From Armatimonadota bacterium (GTDB lineage: Bacteria > Armatimonadota > UBA10988): a stretch of 64,000 nt of DNA. The stretch lies in NCBI GenBank assembly GCA_016235455.1, contig JACRKZ010000018.1, forward strand, positions 1 through 64,000. Reading direction: 5' to 3'. Below, piece after piece: positions 50,313 through 58,692 of the stretch; position 1 is the first letter of the stretch; every line of letters begins with the position of its first letter. Position numbers and translations under genes: made by a program. The notes under the pieces are model-generated. The model searched no databases. It saw only the letters and a list, made by a program, of their open reading frames with translations, and was not told the DNA's origin.

Positions 50313-51169
50313 GCCTGGTCGACAGCTATGACGTGTGCCGCCGCGTGGTGGCTGCCGCCGGCAGCAGCTTCGAGGCCGGCATGAAGCTCTTCCCCGCCGA
50401 CCGCCGCGACGCGGTCTACGCGCTGTACGCCTTCTTCCGCATCAGCGACGACCTCGTTGATGACGGCGAGGAGTCGATGCGCGCGGCCGAATTCGGCGTC
50501 TGGCAGGAGGATGTGCGCGCCGCGCTGGGGGGCGCCGAGCCCAACCACGACTGCCTGCCCGCTGTGCTCGACGCGGTCCGGCGCTTCGAGCTGCCCGCTG
50601 CCATCTTCACCGACTGCCTCGACGCCTGCGCCGAGGACCTGGGCTCCGTGCGGCTGGCCGACTGGGCCGCCGTGGACCGCTACTGCGACGGCGTGGCCGG
50701 CACCGTCGGCGAGGCCTGCCTGCGCATCCTGGGCGACAGCGACGACCAAGTGCTGGGGCTGTCGAAGCTCAATGCGCGCGCCGTGCAGCTGACCAACATC
50801 ATCCGCGACATCGACGAGGATCTGACGCGCGACCGCATCTACCTGCCCACCGACCTGCTCGACCGGCATGGGGTGAGCCACGATGACCTGGCCGCCGAGG
50901 ACCGCCCGGCCAGCCTCGTGGCCGCGCTGACCGAAGCCGCCGAGCGCGCCGAGTCGCTCTACCACGACGCCGAACCGCTCTTCCCGCTCCTGGCGGCGCG
51001 CCACCGGCCGCCGATTGTGGCCATGACGCTGCGCTATCGCGAACTGCTCGGCCAACTGCGTCGTGAGGGCTTCCGCGAGAAGGGCCGCGCCAGCCTCAGC
51101 GGCACCGGCAAGCTGGGCGTGCTGGCCTCGGTGCTGGCCTCACCCTGGATGCCGACGTGGCGGCGCTGA
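50303..51169 (+). CDS. hpnD: Presqualene diphosphate synthase HpnD
   Basis: Condenses two farnesyl diphosphates to presqualene diphosphate. 288 residues. Motifs: FRISDDLVDDGEESM and NIIRDIDEDLTRDRIYLP, the two Mg-binding Asp regions, with YCDGVAGTVGEACLRILG between them. GTG 50303 overlaps hpnC and is preceded by GGGAGG; the end overlaps hpnE by 13 bases, so the three are translationally coupled. Confidence 0.94.
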   Translation: MALSLVDSYDVCRRVVAAAGSSFEAGMKLFPADRRDAVYALYAFFRISDDLVDDGEESMRAAEFGVWQEDVRAALGGAEPNHDCLPAVLDAVRRFELPAAIFTDCLDACAEDLGSVRLADWAAVDRYCDGVAGTVGEACLRILGDSDDQVLGLSKLNARAVQLTNIIRDIDEDLTRDRIYLPTDLLDRHGVSHDDLAAEDRPASLVAALTEAAERAESLYHDAEPLFPLLAARHRPPIVAMTLRYRELLGQLRREGFREKGRASLSGTGKLGVLASVLASPWMPTWRR

Positions 51170-52506
51170 GTCGACCGCGTTGCCTGGTCGTCGGCGGCGG
51201 CGTGGCGGGTGTCACCGCCGCCGTGGCGCTGGCCCAGGCCGGCCGCCAGGTCACGCTCTGTGAGCAACGCCCGACGCTGGGCGGCAAGGCGTCGTCGTTC
51301 GTGCCTCCGGGCCGCAGCCAGCTGGTCGACAACAGCCAGCATGTACTGCTGCGCTGTTGCACCAGCCTGCTGGCACTCTACGAGACGCTGGGCACGGCCG
51401 ACCTGATCGACTGGCACGACAGCCTGCCGTTGCTGGCCGAGGACGGTACGCGTGGCGCCTTCCGGGCCTGGTCGGCGCTGCCGCCGCCGCTCAATCTGGC
51501 GCCCGCCATGCTGGCGCTGCCGGGCCTGTCGGTGCGCGACCGGCTCATGCTGGGCCTGGCCTTTGGCCGCATGATCCTGGCCGACCGCCACCGGCCCGAC
51601 GACCGCACCTTTGCCCAGTGGCTCGGCCGTTGCACCACGACCCACCTCGACCGCGGCTTCTGGCGGCTGATGCTGACCAGCGTGCTCAACGCCGAGGCCG
51701 ACCAGGTGTCAGCCCGCTACGCGCTGCTCTTCTTCCTGGACGGGCTGATGCGCCACCGCCAGGCCTACCACCTCGGCGTGCCGCGCGTGCCACTGTCGGT
51801 GCTGCACCACGACGCGCCCATCGCCTGGCTGTCCAGCCGCGGCCACCGGGTGTGCACACGCACGCTGGCCACCGTGCGCCCCGACACGGGCGGCTTCGCG
51901 GCGCGACTGGGCGAGGCCACCGAGCGGTTCGATGCCGTGGTGCTGGCGGTACGGCCGGAGCAGGTGGCGCGCGTGGTGGACGCCGAGCTGGCGACGGAGT
52001 TGGTGGGCGACCTGCCCGCGACGATGACCGCGGAGAGCATTGTCGGCGTGCACCTGTGGTTCGACCAGCCGGTGGACTGGCCGCCTGTCCTGGGGCTGAT
52101 GCGGCACGACGTGGACTGGGTGTTCGCGCTCGACGGCGGCCGGCGGCTGAGCGTGGTGACCAGCGCGGCGCGTAGTTGGCAGGGCCTGTCGCCCGCCGCG
52201 GCGGCGCAGCGTGCCGTTGCGGCGTTGCGCGCCGTCGATCCGCGGCTGCCGGAGCCGTCCGCCCATGCCGCCTGCCGCGAGGCACAAGCGACCTTTGTGC
52301 CGGCGCCCGGGCTCGATGCGCGGCGGCCGGGGGCGGCCACGACTGTTCCTGGCCTGGCCCTGGCGGGCGTGTGGACCAACACCGGCTGGCCGGCCACGAT
52401 GGAAGGCGCGGCGCGCAGCGGTTACCGCGCGGCCGAGGCGTTGACGGGGCAGGAACTCGTCCCGACCGACCTGCCCCGCCAGGGGCTTTTCCGGGTTACT
52501 TGTTGA
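51157..52506 (+). CDS. hpnE: Hydroxysqualene dehydroxylase HpnE
   Basis: FAD-dependent enzyme that reduces hydroxysqualene to squalene. 449 residues. The FAD motif is [20 protein letters not shown] near residue 9; also [30 protein letters not shown] and [20 protein letters not shown] close to the end. Length is normal. GTG 51157 overlaps hpnD. Its stop overlaps the 3' end of the convergent ferredoxin gene by 11 bases. Confidence 0.94.
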   Translation: MAALSRPRCLVVGGGVAGVTAAVALAQAGRQVTLCEQRPTLGGKASSFVPPGRSQLVDNSQHVLLRCCTSLLALYETLGTADLIDWHDSLPLLAEDGTRGAFRAWSALPPPLNLAPAMLALPGLSVRDRLMLGLAFGRMILADRHRPDDRTFAQWLGRCTTTHLDRGFWRLMLTSVLNAEADQVSARYALLFFLDGLMRHRQAYHLGVPRVPLSVLHHDAPIAWLSSRGHRVCTRTLATVRPDTGGFAARLGEATERFDAVVLAVRPEQVARVVDAELATELVGDLPATMTAESIVGVHLWFDQPVDWPPVLGLMRHDVDWVFALDGGRRLSVVTSAARSWQGLSPAAAAQRAVAALRAVDPRLPEPSAHAACREAQATFVPAPGLDARRPGAATTVPGLALAGVWTNTGWPATMEGAARSGYRAAEALTGQELVPTDLPRQGLFRVTC

Positions 52507-52738
52507 ACCAGGAGGCGTTGATCTCGGTGAACTTCGCCCATTCCTCGGGGATGTCGGCGTCCTCGAAGATGGCGTCGACGGGACACTCCGGCTGGCAGGC
52601 GCCGCAGTCAATGCACTCGTCGGGATGAATGACGAGCATGCGCAGGTCCGGCGCCTCGTAGATGCAGTCGACCGGACAGACGTCGACACAGGCCTTGTCC
52701 ATCACGTCAATGCAGGGTTCGGCGATCACATACGGCAT
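52496..52738 (-). CDS. Ferredoxin of the 7Fe (3Fe-4S/4Fe-4S) type
   Basis: 80-residue electron carrier. The N-terminal half has [20 protein letters not shown] with the spaced cysteines of a 7Fe (FdxA-like) protein; the second motif, [12 protein letters not shown], binds a 4Fe-4S cluster. The end [13 protein letters not shown] matches actinobacterial-type ferredoxins. ATG 52738 follows GGAGG. It is shorter than usual family members (about 105 residues) at the C-terminus. It is convergent with hpnE; whether it serves that reductive step is open. Confidence 0.9.
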   Translation of the reverse strand: MPYVIAEPCIDVMDKACVDVCPVDCIYEAPDLRMLVIHPDECIDCGACQPECPVDAIFEDADIPEEWAKFTEINASWFNK

Positions 52739-52805
52739 GGCATCCTCCAATGGCCCGCGAGAGACCTCTATCCAAGATGACTCCAAACGGCCAAGCCGTC
52801 TAGAC

Positions 52806-52835
52806 TTGACACCAGAGTCGTCGCTCGCCTAGCAT
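52806..52835 (+). promoter_or_regulatory. Promoter of the cysteine hydrolase gene
   Basis: A perfect TTGACA at 52806-52811 and TAGCAT at 52830-52835, 18 bases apart. The -10 overlaps an in-frame ATG at 52834, which therefore cannot be the start; ATG 52858 lies downstream of the expected transcript start. Confidence 0.65.
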
Positions 52836-52857
52836 GGCCACAGGAAGCACGCTCGCC

Positions 52858-53403
52858 ATGGCTGACAGCAACCTGCCCCGCCGCGACCACGCCGTCCTGG
52901 CTATCATCGACGTCCAGGCCCGGCTGGTGCCCGCCATGGCCGAGTTTGGCCCGACCTTGGTCAACATCCGCCGGCTGACGCGCGGCGCCAAGGCCTTGGC
53001 TTTGCCCATCCTGGTCACCGAGCAGTATCCACGAGGACTGGGGCCGACGGTGCCCAGCGTGGCGCGGCTCGTGCCGGGCCCGTACCCGGCCAAGACCGCC
53101 TTCTCCTGCTTCGGCTGCGAGCCGTTCGCCCAGGCCGCCGAGGCGCATGACGAGTTGATCCTGTGTGGCATAGAGGCGCATGTCTGCGTGCTGCAGACCG
53201 CGCTCGGCGGCCTCGCGCGCGGCAAGCGGGTGTTCGTGGCCGCGGATGCCGTGACGTCGCGAGCCGTGGCCAACCGTCAGGCGGCACTGGCCGAGTTGGC
53301 GGCGGCCGGCGTGGTGATCGCGCCCACCGAGACGCTGCTGTTCGGGCTGCTGGGTGCCGCCGGCAGCCCGGAGTTCAAGGCCATTAGCCGCTTGGTGAAG
53401 TAG
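52858..53403 (+). CDS. Isochorismatase-like cysteine hydrolase
   Basis: 181-residue cytosolic hydrolase. The catalytic triad can be read as Asp in VLAIIDVQARLVPAMAEF, Lys in PYPAKTAFSCFG and Cys in LILCGIEAHVCVLQTALGGL (with the preceding cis-peptide IEAH). Relatives include YcaC, nicotinamidase-like and ureido hydrolases; the substrate is unknown. ATG 52858 follows AGGAAG. It stands alone between the ferredoxin and EI24 genes. Confidence 0.9.
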   Translation: MADSNLPRRDHAVLAIIDVQARLVPAMAEFGPTLVNIRRLTRGAKALALPILVTEQYPRGLGPTVPSVARLVPGPYPAKTAFSCFGCEPFAQAAEAHDELILCGIEAHVCVLQTALGGLARGKRVFVAADAVTSRAVANRQAALAELAAAGVVIAPTETLLFGLLGAAGSPEFKAISRLVK

Positions 53404-53455
53404 ACTCGGGAACAGCCCACGACGCGTGGGCGATAGTGATGGGTGGAGGGTCTGC

Positions 53456-54226
53456 ATGAGAGGACTGATAAGCGGGTTCACCGCGGTGCTCCGCGGCGCG
53501 AAGATGCTGGCGGGCAGCCGCCGGCTCAAGCGACTGGCGGTCATGCCCGTGGCGCTGTCGCTGGTGACGCTGGTGCTGCTGAGCTACCTGTTCCTGCATT
53601 ACGGGCAGGCGTACATCACGGCCAAGCTTCCCGCCGACGGCATCTGGGCCACCTTGGGCACCGTGGCCAGCACTGTCGTGCTGCTGCTCGGAGCTGTGGT
53701 GGCGGCGTTCTATGCCTCCATGCTCATCAGCCAGCCGTTCATGGACCCGCTGAGCGCGGCCACCGAGGCTGAACTCGAGAGCTTGCCGGTCACCGCGGGC
53801 GGCGGCGGCGTGCGGGCCGTGGTGCGCGAGGGATGGCTGGTGGTGGTCGACGTCGCGGTCGACATGTTCTGGCTGGTGGTCATCCAGGCGCTCCTCCTGC
53901 TCCTGCACTTCACACCGTTCGGCTGGCTGCAACCCGTGCTGGCCTGGACCGCCGCGGCGTGGTTCACTGGCACCGGCATCGTGTGCAGCCCGCTGGTGCG
54001 CCGCGGCTGGCGCGGCCGCAAGCGCTGGCGTGTCATGCGACGGCATTTCGGCGTGGTGCTGGGCGTGGGCACGGGCGCTGCCCTGCTCGCGATGGTGCCG
54101 CTGGCGCAGTTGCTGACTCTGCCCATCGCCGTTGTTGGCGGCACCATGGCCATGGTCGACGTGGAACGAGCCGGCCGTCTGCCGCACAACCTGCCCGAGG
54201 CCGAACCGGCGCCCGGCGATGCCTGA
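53456..54226 (+). CDS. EI24-domain (CysZ-like) membrane protein
   Basis: 256 residues with four or more hydrophobic helices: RLAVMPVALSLVTLVLLSYL, TVVLLLGAVVAAFYASMLIS, DMFWLVVIQALLLLLH and GVGTGAALLAMVPLAQLLT. The start (RGLISGFTAVLRGAKML) and the FYASMLISQPFMDPLSAATE segment are typical of EI24 domains, which include CysZ sulfate channels and uncharacterised proteins. ATG 53456 follows GGAGGG. Its stop overlaps the radical SAM gene start. Transport role inferred only. Confidence 0.85.
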   Translation: MRGLISGFTAVLRGAKMLAGSRRLKRLAVMPVALSLVTLVLLSYLFLHYGQAYITAKLPADGIWATLGTVASTVVLLLGAVVAAFYASMLISQPFMDPLSAATEAELESLPVTAGGGGVRAVVREGWLVVVDVAVDMFWLVVIQALLLLLHFTPFGWLQPVLAWTAAAWFTGTGIVCSPLVRRGWRGRKRWRVMRRHFGVVLGVGTGAALLAMVPLAQLLTLPIAVVGGTMAMVDVERAGRLPHNLPEAEPAPGDA

Positions 54227-55181
54227 GCCAGGCCAGCAGACCATCGTCATCTGGCCCGACGGCACCGTCGTTGTGCCTGACCTGGCCGATGGGCTGCAAG
54301 GTCTGTCCGATATCGGCCCCCTGCCGTGGCAACTCGGCCGCCACCAGCGCGCCGACCTCGCCGCGCGCGCGGTGCAAGCACGGGAACTGCTGGGGCCTAC
54401 CTGCCTGCTCTGCGCACGCCGTTGCGCGGTGGATCGGCGGCGTGGCGAGCGCGGGTTCTGCGGGCTGGGCGCCGAGGTGAGCTGGGCACCCGAGACACTG
54501 CTGTGGGGCGAGGAGCCCGAGTTGGGCCGGCCCGGCCTGGCGCTGGCGCCGCTGGGCTGCGGGCTGCGTTGCGCGTTCTGCTATCGGCCCGAGTGGCTCG
54601 ACTCGACCAACAACCCCCACCCCAGCCCTCGCCGCGAGCAGGGAGGGAGTGAGAAGTCCGTCGCCCCGTGCACGGGGGGACGACAGGGGGGGCTGGATGC
54701 CGCGGTCCACCTGCACCTGCTCGGCGGCAATCCCGACGAGAGCCTGCCGTTTGTCATCGAGATGCTGGCTGCCCGGCAGGATCCCAGGCCGGTGGTCTGG
54801 AATACCCACGCCTACGTGACACCCGAGGGCGCCGCGCTGCTCGAGGGCGTAGCCGACGCCATCGTGGCCGACCTGAAGTTCGGGCCGGGCCGCTGCGCGA
54901 GCGAGTTGGCCGGCGTGAGCGACTACTGGCAGCACGCCACCGCGTCGCTGGCGCTGTGGGCCACGCTGAATGTCGACCTGCTGGTGCGGCATGTGGCGCT
55001 GCCCGGCCACATCGAGTGCTGCGCGCGGCCGGTGGCTGCCTGGATGGCCGAGCACCTGCCGGCGGTCACGTTCAGGATTCTGGAGCAGTATGAGCCGTGG
55101 GGCCGAGCCTGGCAGATCCCGGGCCTGGCGCGCCGGTTGGACGAGGCAGAGCGGGCCGCGCTGGCGACCCTGAAAGGATAG
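54219..55181 (+). CDS. Radical SAM protein (PflA-like) with low-complexity insertion
   Basis: 320 residues. The iron-sulfur motif is LGCGLRCAFCYRPE (CxxxCxxC) near residue 115, with an N-terminal Cys set (CLLCARRCAVDRRRGERGFC) that resembles the extended PflA-like group. The rest, HLHLLGGNPDESLPFVIEML, VVWNTHAYVTPEGAALL and ADLKFGPGRCASELAGVSDY, gives the TIM-barrel strands. Around residues 130-160 there is an unusual in-frame Pro/Gly/Ser-rich insertion. It generates a glycyl radical or modifies an unknown partner. ATG 54219 overlaps the EI24 stop. Confidence 0.85.
   Translation: MPEPGQQTIVIWPDGTVVVPDLADGLQGLSDIGPLPWQLGRHQRADLAARAVQARELLGPTCLLCARRCAVDRRRGERGFCGLGAEVSWAPETLLWGEEPELGRPGLALAPLGCGLRCAFCYRPEWLDSTNNPHPSPRREQGGSEKSVAPCTGGRQGGLDAAVHLHLLGGNPDESLPFVIEMLAARQDPRPVVWNTHAYVTPEGAALLEGVADAIVADLKFGPGRCASELAGVSDYWQHATASLALWATLNVDLLVRHVALPGHIECCARPVAAWMAEHLPAVTFRILEQYEPWGRAWQIPGLARRLDEAERAALATLKG
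54613..54694 (+). repeat. Probable in-frame repeat insertion inside the radical SAM gene
   Basis: The DNA changes here from ordinary codon usage to runs of C and G, with CCAGCCC near the left and GGGCTGG near the right end, and inner palindrome CCCCGTGCACGGGG. It codes for low-complexity residues between the first two strands of the barrel. Similar C-rich/G-rich hairpin repeats are known between genes in GC-rich bacteria. Confidence 0.5.
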
Positions 55182-55188
55182 TGGCGCG

Positions 55189-56208
55189 ATGAGTCGGAAG
55201 ACGGTACTGATGGCCATGCCGCGAAGTGCGTACTCACGCACGTTTCGGGCCGAGGAGCAGGAGCGCCTGATCCGCGACTTCGACGTGATCTGGCCCGAGA
55301 GCAATCCCTCCGCCGCGGACATGCTGGCCCTGGCCGACGGTCGACAGATCGACGCGGTGATCACCGTGTGGGGCGCACCAGCCTTCCCGACCGCCTTCTG
55401 GCAGGCGCATCCCGAGTGCCGCTTCTTCGGCCACATGGCCGGCAGCGTGAAGCACTTCTTCCCCGACGCCACGCCGCAGTACTTGCTCGACCACGGCATC
55501 ACCGTCGTCTCCGGCCAGTTCGGGCTGGGCATCAACGTGGCCGAGATGACCGTGGCCTGCATGGTCACCCTCGCCCGCCAGTTCCCGCTGCTGTGGCGCA
55601 AGCTGCGCGACGAGGGCGCCTGGCGCGTGCCCGAAGTGCCGTTCGAGCCGCAAGGCCTGCTCGGCGCCACGGTCGGCCTGGTGGCCGCCAGCGTCATCGG
55701 CCGGCTGGTTATTGAGATGATCAAGCCGTTCCGCTGCCGGGTGCTGGTCTTCGACCCCTACCTGCCCGATGACAAGGCGGCCGAACTGGGCGTGGAGAAG
55801 GTCAGCCTGGAGCGTCTGCTGGCCGAGAGCGACATCATCTCCATGCACCATCCGCAGACGCCAGAGACCGACCGCATGATCGGCGCGGCGCAGTTCAAGC
55901 TTATCCGCGACGGCGCGGTGTTCATCAATACCGCGCGACCGCGCGCGCTCGACCCCGAGGCCCTGCTGGCCGCGGCCCAGGAGCAGCGCTTCACCATCGC
56001 GCTCGACGTCACCGAGCCCGAGCCGCTGCCGGCCGATCACGCCCTGCGCGCACTGCCCAACGTGTGGCTCACGCCGCATGTCGCCGGCACCGGCCGCTAT
56101 GGCGCACTGATGGTCGGCGACATCGTCATGGAGAGCCTGGACCAGCACCTGGCGGGCCAGCCGGTCACCTGGCGCTATCCCATTGAGCGGCTCGACCTGA
56201 TGGCCTGA
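55189..56208 (+). CDS. D-isomer-specific 2-hydroxyacid dehydrogenase family protein
   Basis: 339 residues. The catalytic triad is present: Arg in FINTARPRALDPEAL, Glu in DVTEPEPLPADHAL and His in WLTPHVAGTG. The nucleotide site is altered: VGLVAASVIGRLVIEM in place of the usual VGxGxIG form, so the second Gly is Ala and a Ser follows. This may weaken NAD binding or change cofactor. The substrate is unknown. It follows the radical SAM gene after eight bases. Probably active. Confidence 0.85.
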   Translation: MSRKTVLMAMPRSAYSRTFRAEEQERLIRDFDVIWPESNPSAADMLALADGRQIDAVITVWGAPAFPTAFWQAHPECRFFGHMAGSVKHFFPDATPQYLLDHGITVVSGQFGLGINVAEMTVACMVTLARQFPLLWRKLRDEGAWRVPEVPFEPQGLLGATVGLVAASVIGRLVIEMIKPFRCRVLVFDPYLPDDKAAELGVEKVSLERLLAESDIISMHHPQTPETDRMIGAAQFKLIRDGAVFINTARPRALDPEALLAAAQEQRFTIALDVTEPEPLPADHALRALPNVWLTPHVAGTGRYGALMVGDIVMESLDQHLAGQPVTWRYPIERLDLMA

Positions 56209-56214
56209 TTCCGC

Positions 56215-58620
56215 TCACCGCGCGCCCGGCAACTCGAAGCGCACCGCCGCGGCGAACGGATGGTGCGGGTTGACGACGTACGCCGTCGGCCAGTCGACTT
56301 CGTGCGGTCCATCGGCGCCGGGCCCCGCGAAGTGCGTCAGGTCGAGCACCAACGGCTTCGCGGCCGGCTTCGACAGGCCGGCCGCGAAGCCGAGCATGTA
56401 CGGATTGAGGTCGGAGCAGGCCTGGTAGCCCCGGTCGTCGATGTAGGCTGAGCGCGCGGCCAAGGCCTCGCGCACCCGGTCGAGCCGGCCCGTCCGGCCG
56501 TAGATGGCGGTGGTCAGCGCGCCGACGAAGTCGCCGGCCTCTTGCGGCACGCCCTTCCACACCAGCCGGCCCTCGCGGTAGCCCACCGTGGCCAGGGCGC
56601 GGTCATAGGCCGCGCGGTAGCGCGGCTCGCCGGTGCTGTCGGCCAGCTTGAGCAGTGCCGACATCATGCGCAGCTGCTGATCAAGCCAGGGGTACGAGCC
56701 GTCGGGCTGCTGCATCGCCAGAATGCGCTCGCCCCAGACCGTCAGCCAGGGCAGCCACTCGCGATGCCCCAGTTCGGCCAGGTAGCGCGGCGCCTCGATC
56801 AGGTTGTACAGCTCGGCGCTGTGGGTGCCCGCCAGGTCCTGGTCGGTGGTCGACTTCATGAGCCGCTGCGCCAGGGCCTCGGCCTCGGCTGCCTCGGGCC
56901 GCTGATGCCGACGCATCAGCCAGGCGGCCGCGGCGATGCCTTCGACGCCCAGCCCGCAGCCGTTCGTCGTCTCCACGGGATCGTAGATGCCGCTGCCCAG
57001 CCGGCCCGTGCGGCCGATGTTCTCAGCGATGGCGCGCGCTGTGGCCAGCCGCTCGGTCTGGCCGGCAAAGGGATAGACCACCAGCCCGACCGGCTGCGTG
57101 CCCGTGTAGTCGAGCAGGACCTGGTCGATCAGCCGGCCGTGCCGACCGCCCGGCTTGAGCGTGAAGCGGATGCGTTCGGGCGCCCGGTCCCAAGCCACCA
57201 GCAAGGCGCGACAGAAGGTCTGCTGGCCGGTGTTGCCACCGCGCAGCAGCAGGTACGGCGCTGCCGGATCGGCCTTTGGTTCGGCCTCGTGCGCCCACTG
57301 CACGCTGCCGTCGGGCAGCATGAGCGCCTCCGGTCCCCACGAGCCTGGCTGGAACCACATGCCGTTGGCGGCCAGACGGCCGACGCGCACTGTCGTCGGC
57401 CCGGCGGGCACGAACTCGAAGCGCGGCGGCCGGTCGGAGTCGCCTGGTGGCACCGTGGTGCGGACCGTGGCACCGATCGCGCCCACCGCCGCCACCGTCC
57501 GCGCGGTGTCGAGTTTGTGCACGAGGGTCAGATCGGTCGAATCGGCCAGCGGTCGTATGTCCAGCGGCCGCTCGTCGTGCTTGAAGGCCAGCAGGTCCTC
57601 GCCGCCGGGCAGGATGGCGGCGCGGCAGCCGCGGTACAGGCGGCTGGCCAGCTCGGGCCGGCACACGCCGGTGCGCTCCGCCTCCACGGCCAGCGCCGAC
57701 AGCGCGCGTAGTGTGTCGTGCACGAAGTGGATCGGCTGGCGCTCGGCAGCGGTGAACGCCGACAGGTTGTAGCGGTCGTCGAGCAGGCACTGCAGGTAGT
57801 TGCCGGCCAGGGCGTCCATCGCCTCGGGCCGATAGGGCGCGAAGGCACGGTTGGGCCGGGCTGATGGCGGCACCGCGCAGGCCGGTAGCCGCAGGCCCAC
57901 GCGCGCGGCAACGTTCGCCTCGATCGTTTGGACGCCCGGCGGGAGCAGGTGAGTCACGTCGGCCCACCAGCCGCCGTCGTAGGTGTGCGACAGGTCGAGC
58001 GCCCGGCCGTTGAGACGGGCGCTGCTGGCGGCGCGCGGCAGGTACACCGCGAGCTGCTGGCCAGCCCACGAGGCCGGCACTATCACGCGGCCGCCGATGG
58101 GTACGTCGAGCCACAGCGGACCAGGCTGGTCGTCGTGGTAGTAGAGGATCTCCGAGGTCAGGGCACCCCAGCCGTCGTCCTTGTGTTTGTCCTCGAAGCG
58201 CACCAACACGGCGTCAGCCTCGGCAGCGAACGGCGTCAGGTCGACCAGGACGCGTGTCCCCACATATGAGGCCTGGTCCATGTCGGCCACGCGTTGCCAG
58301 TCGGTCTGGCCTTCGGCGCGCGCGGTGATGAGGAACTGCGAGCCCACGCCGATCAGCAGCCAGGCGCGGCGCCCGCGGCCGGGCTCGAAACGGTAGGTGT
58401 AGGCCATGCTCGTCCCGTCGGCGATGCGGGTGAACGGACAGAGCGGGTCGTAGCCGATCTCGCGCAGGGCTGAGTGGTCGTCGACCAGGTAGGCGTTCTC
58501 CTCGGGCGTGCCGGGGCGGATGACCGTGGGCGTCTCGAGCCCGGCGGCGAGGGATAGCAGCAGCGTGAGGCAGGCGAGCATGGCGTTCCAGCGGCGCCGT
58601 CCCACGGTACGGCGCTCCAC
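56215..58620 (-). CDS. Large secreted protein, possibly glycoside-hydrolase-like
   Basis: 801 residues with a signal sequence (RRRWNAMLACLTLLLSLAAG). The first half is beta-rich, with a jelly-roll-like part (LWLDVPIGGRVIVPASWAGQ, VYLPRAASSARLNGRALDLS). The second half has many helices with Trp and Gly (GLGVEGIAAAAWLMRRHQRP, WGERILAMQQPDGSYPWLDQ, WKGVPQEAGDFVGALTTAIY), as in alpha/alpha-toroid sugar-degrading enzymes. I cannot name a family. GTG 58620 is given because it keeps the basic start of the signal; ATG 58581 is an alternative. Divergent from the sulfatase gene, 72 bases apart, so shared control in polysaccharide breakdown is plausible. Confidence 0.6.
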   Translation of the reverse strand: MERRTVGRRRWNAMLACLTLLLSLAAGLETPTVIRPGTPEENAYLVDDHSALREIGYDPLCPFTRIADGTSMAYTYRFEPGRGRRAWLLIGVGSQFLITARAEGQTDWQRVADMDQASYVGTRVLVDLTPFAAEADAVLVRFEDKHKDDGWGALTSEILYYHDDQPGPLWLDVPIGGRVIVPASWAGQQLAVYLPRAASSARLNGRALDLSHTYDGGWWADVTHLLPPGVQTIEANVAARVGLRLPACAVPPSARPNRAFAPYRPEAMDALAGNYLQCLLDDRYNLSAFTAAERQPIHFVHDTLRALSALAVEAERTGVCRPELASRLYRGCRAAILPGGEDLLAFKHDERPLDIRPLADSTDLTLVHKLDTARTVAAVGAIGATVRTTVPPGDSDRPPRFEFVPAGPTTVRVGRLAANGMWFQPGSWGPEALMLPDGSVQWAHEAEPKADPAAPYLLLRGGNTGQQTFCRALLVAWDRAPERIRFTLKPGGRHGRLIDQVLLDYTGTQPVGLVVYPFAGQTERLATARAIAENIGRTGRLGSGIYDPVETTNGCGLGVEGIAAAAWLMRRHQRPEAAEAEALAQRLMKSTTDQDLAGTHSAELYNLIEAPRYLAELGHREWLPWLTVWGERILAMQQPDGSYPWLDQQLRMMSALLKLADSTGEPRYRAAYDRALATVGYREGRLVWKGVPQEAGDFVGALTTAIYGRTGRLDRVREALAARSAYIDDRGYQACSDLNPYMLGFAAGLSKPAAKPLVLDLTHFAGPGADGPHEVDWPTAYVVNPHHPFAAAVRFELPGAR

Positions 58621-58692
58621 GACGCGGCGCTTTGGCCAGCGCCGACAGGAGTCCTTGCCGGCGTGGCCAACCGGTCGTCAGGAGTTCTGCCC

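Noticed and set aside
52834..52836. Upstream ATG for the cysteine hydrolase
   Set aside because: It overlaps the -10 hexamer of a strong promoter, so it would not be transcribed.
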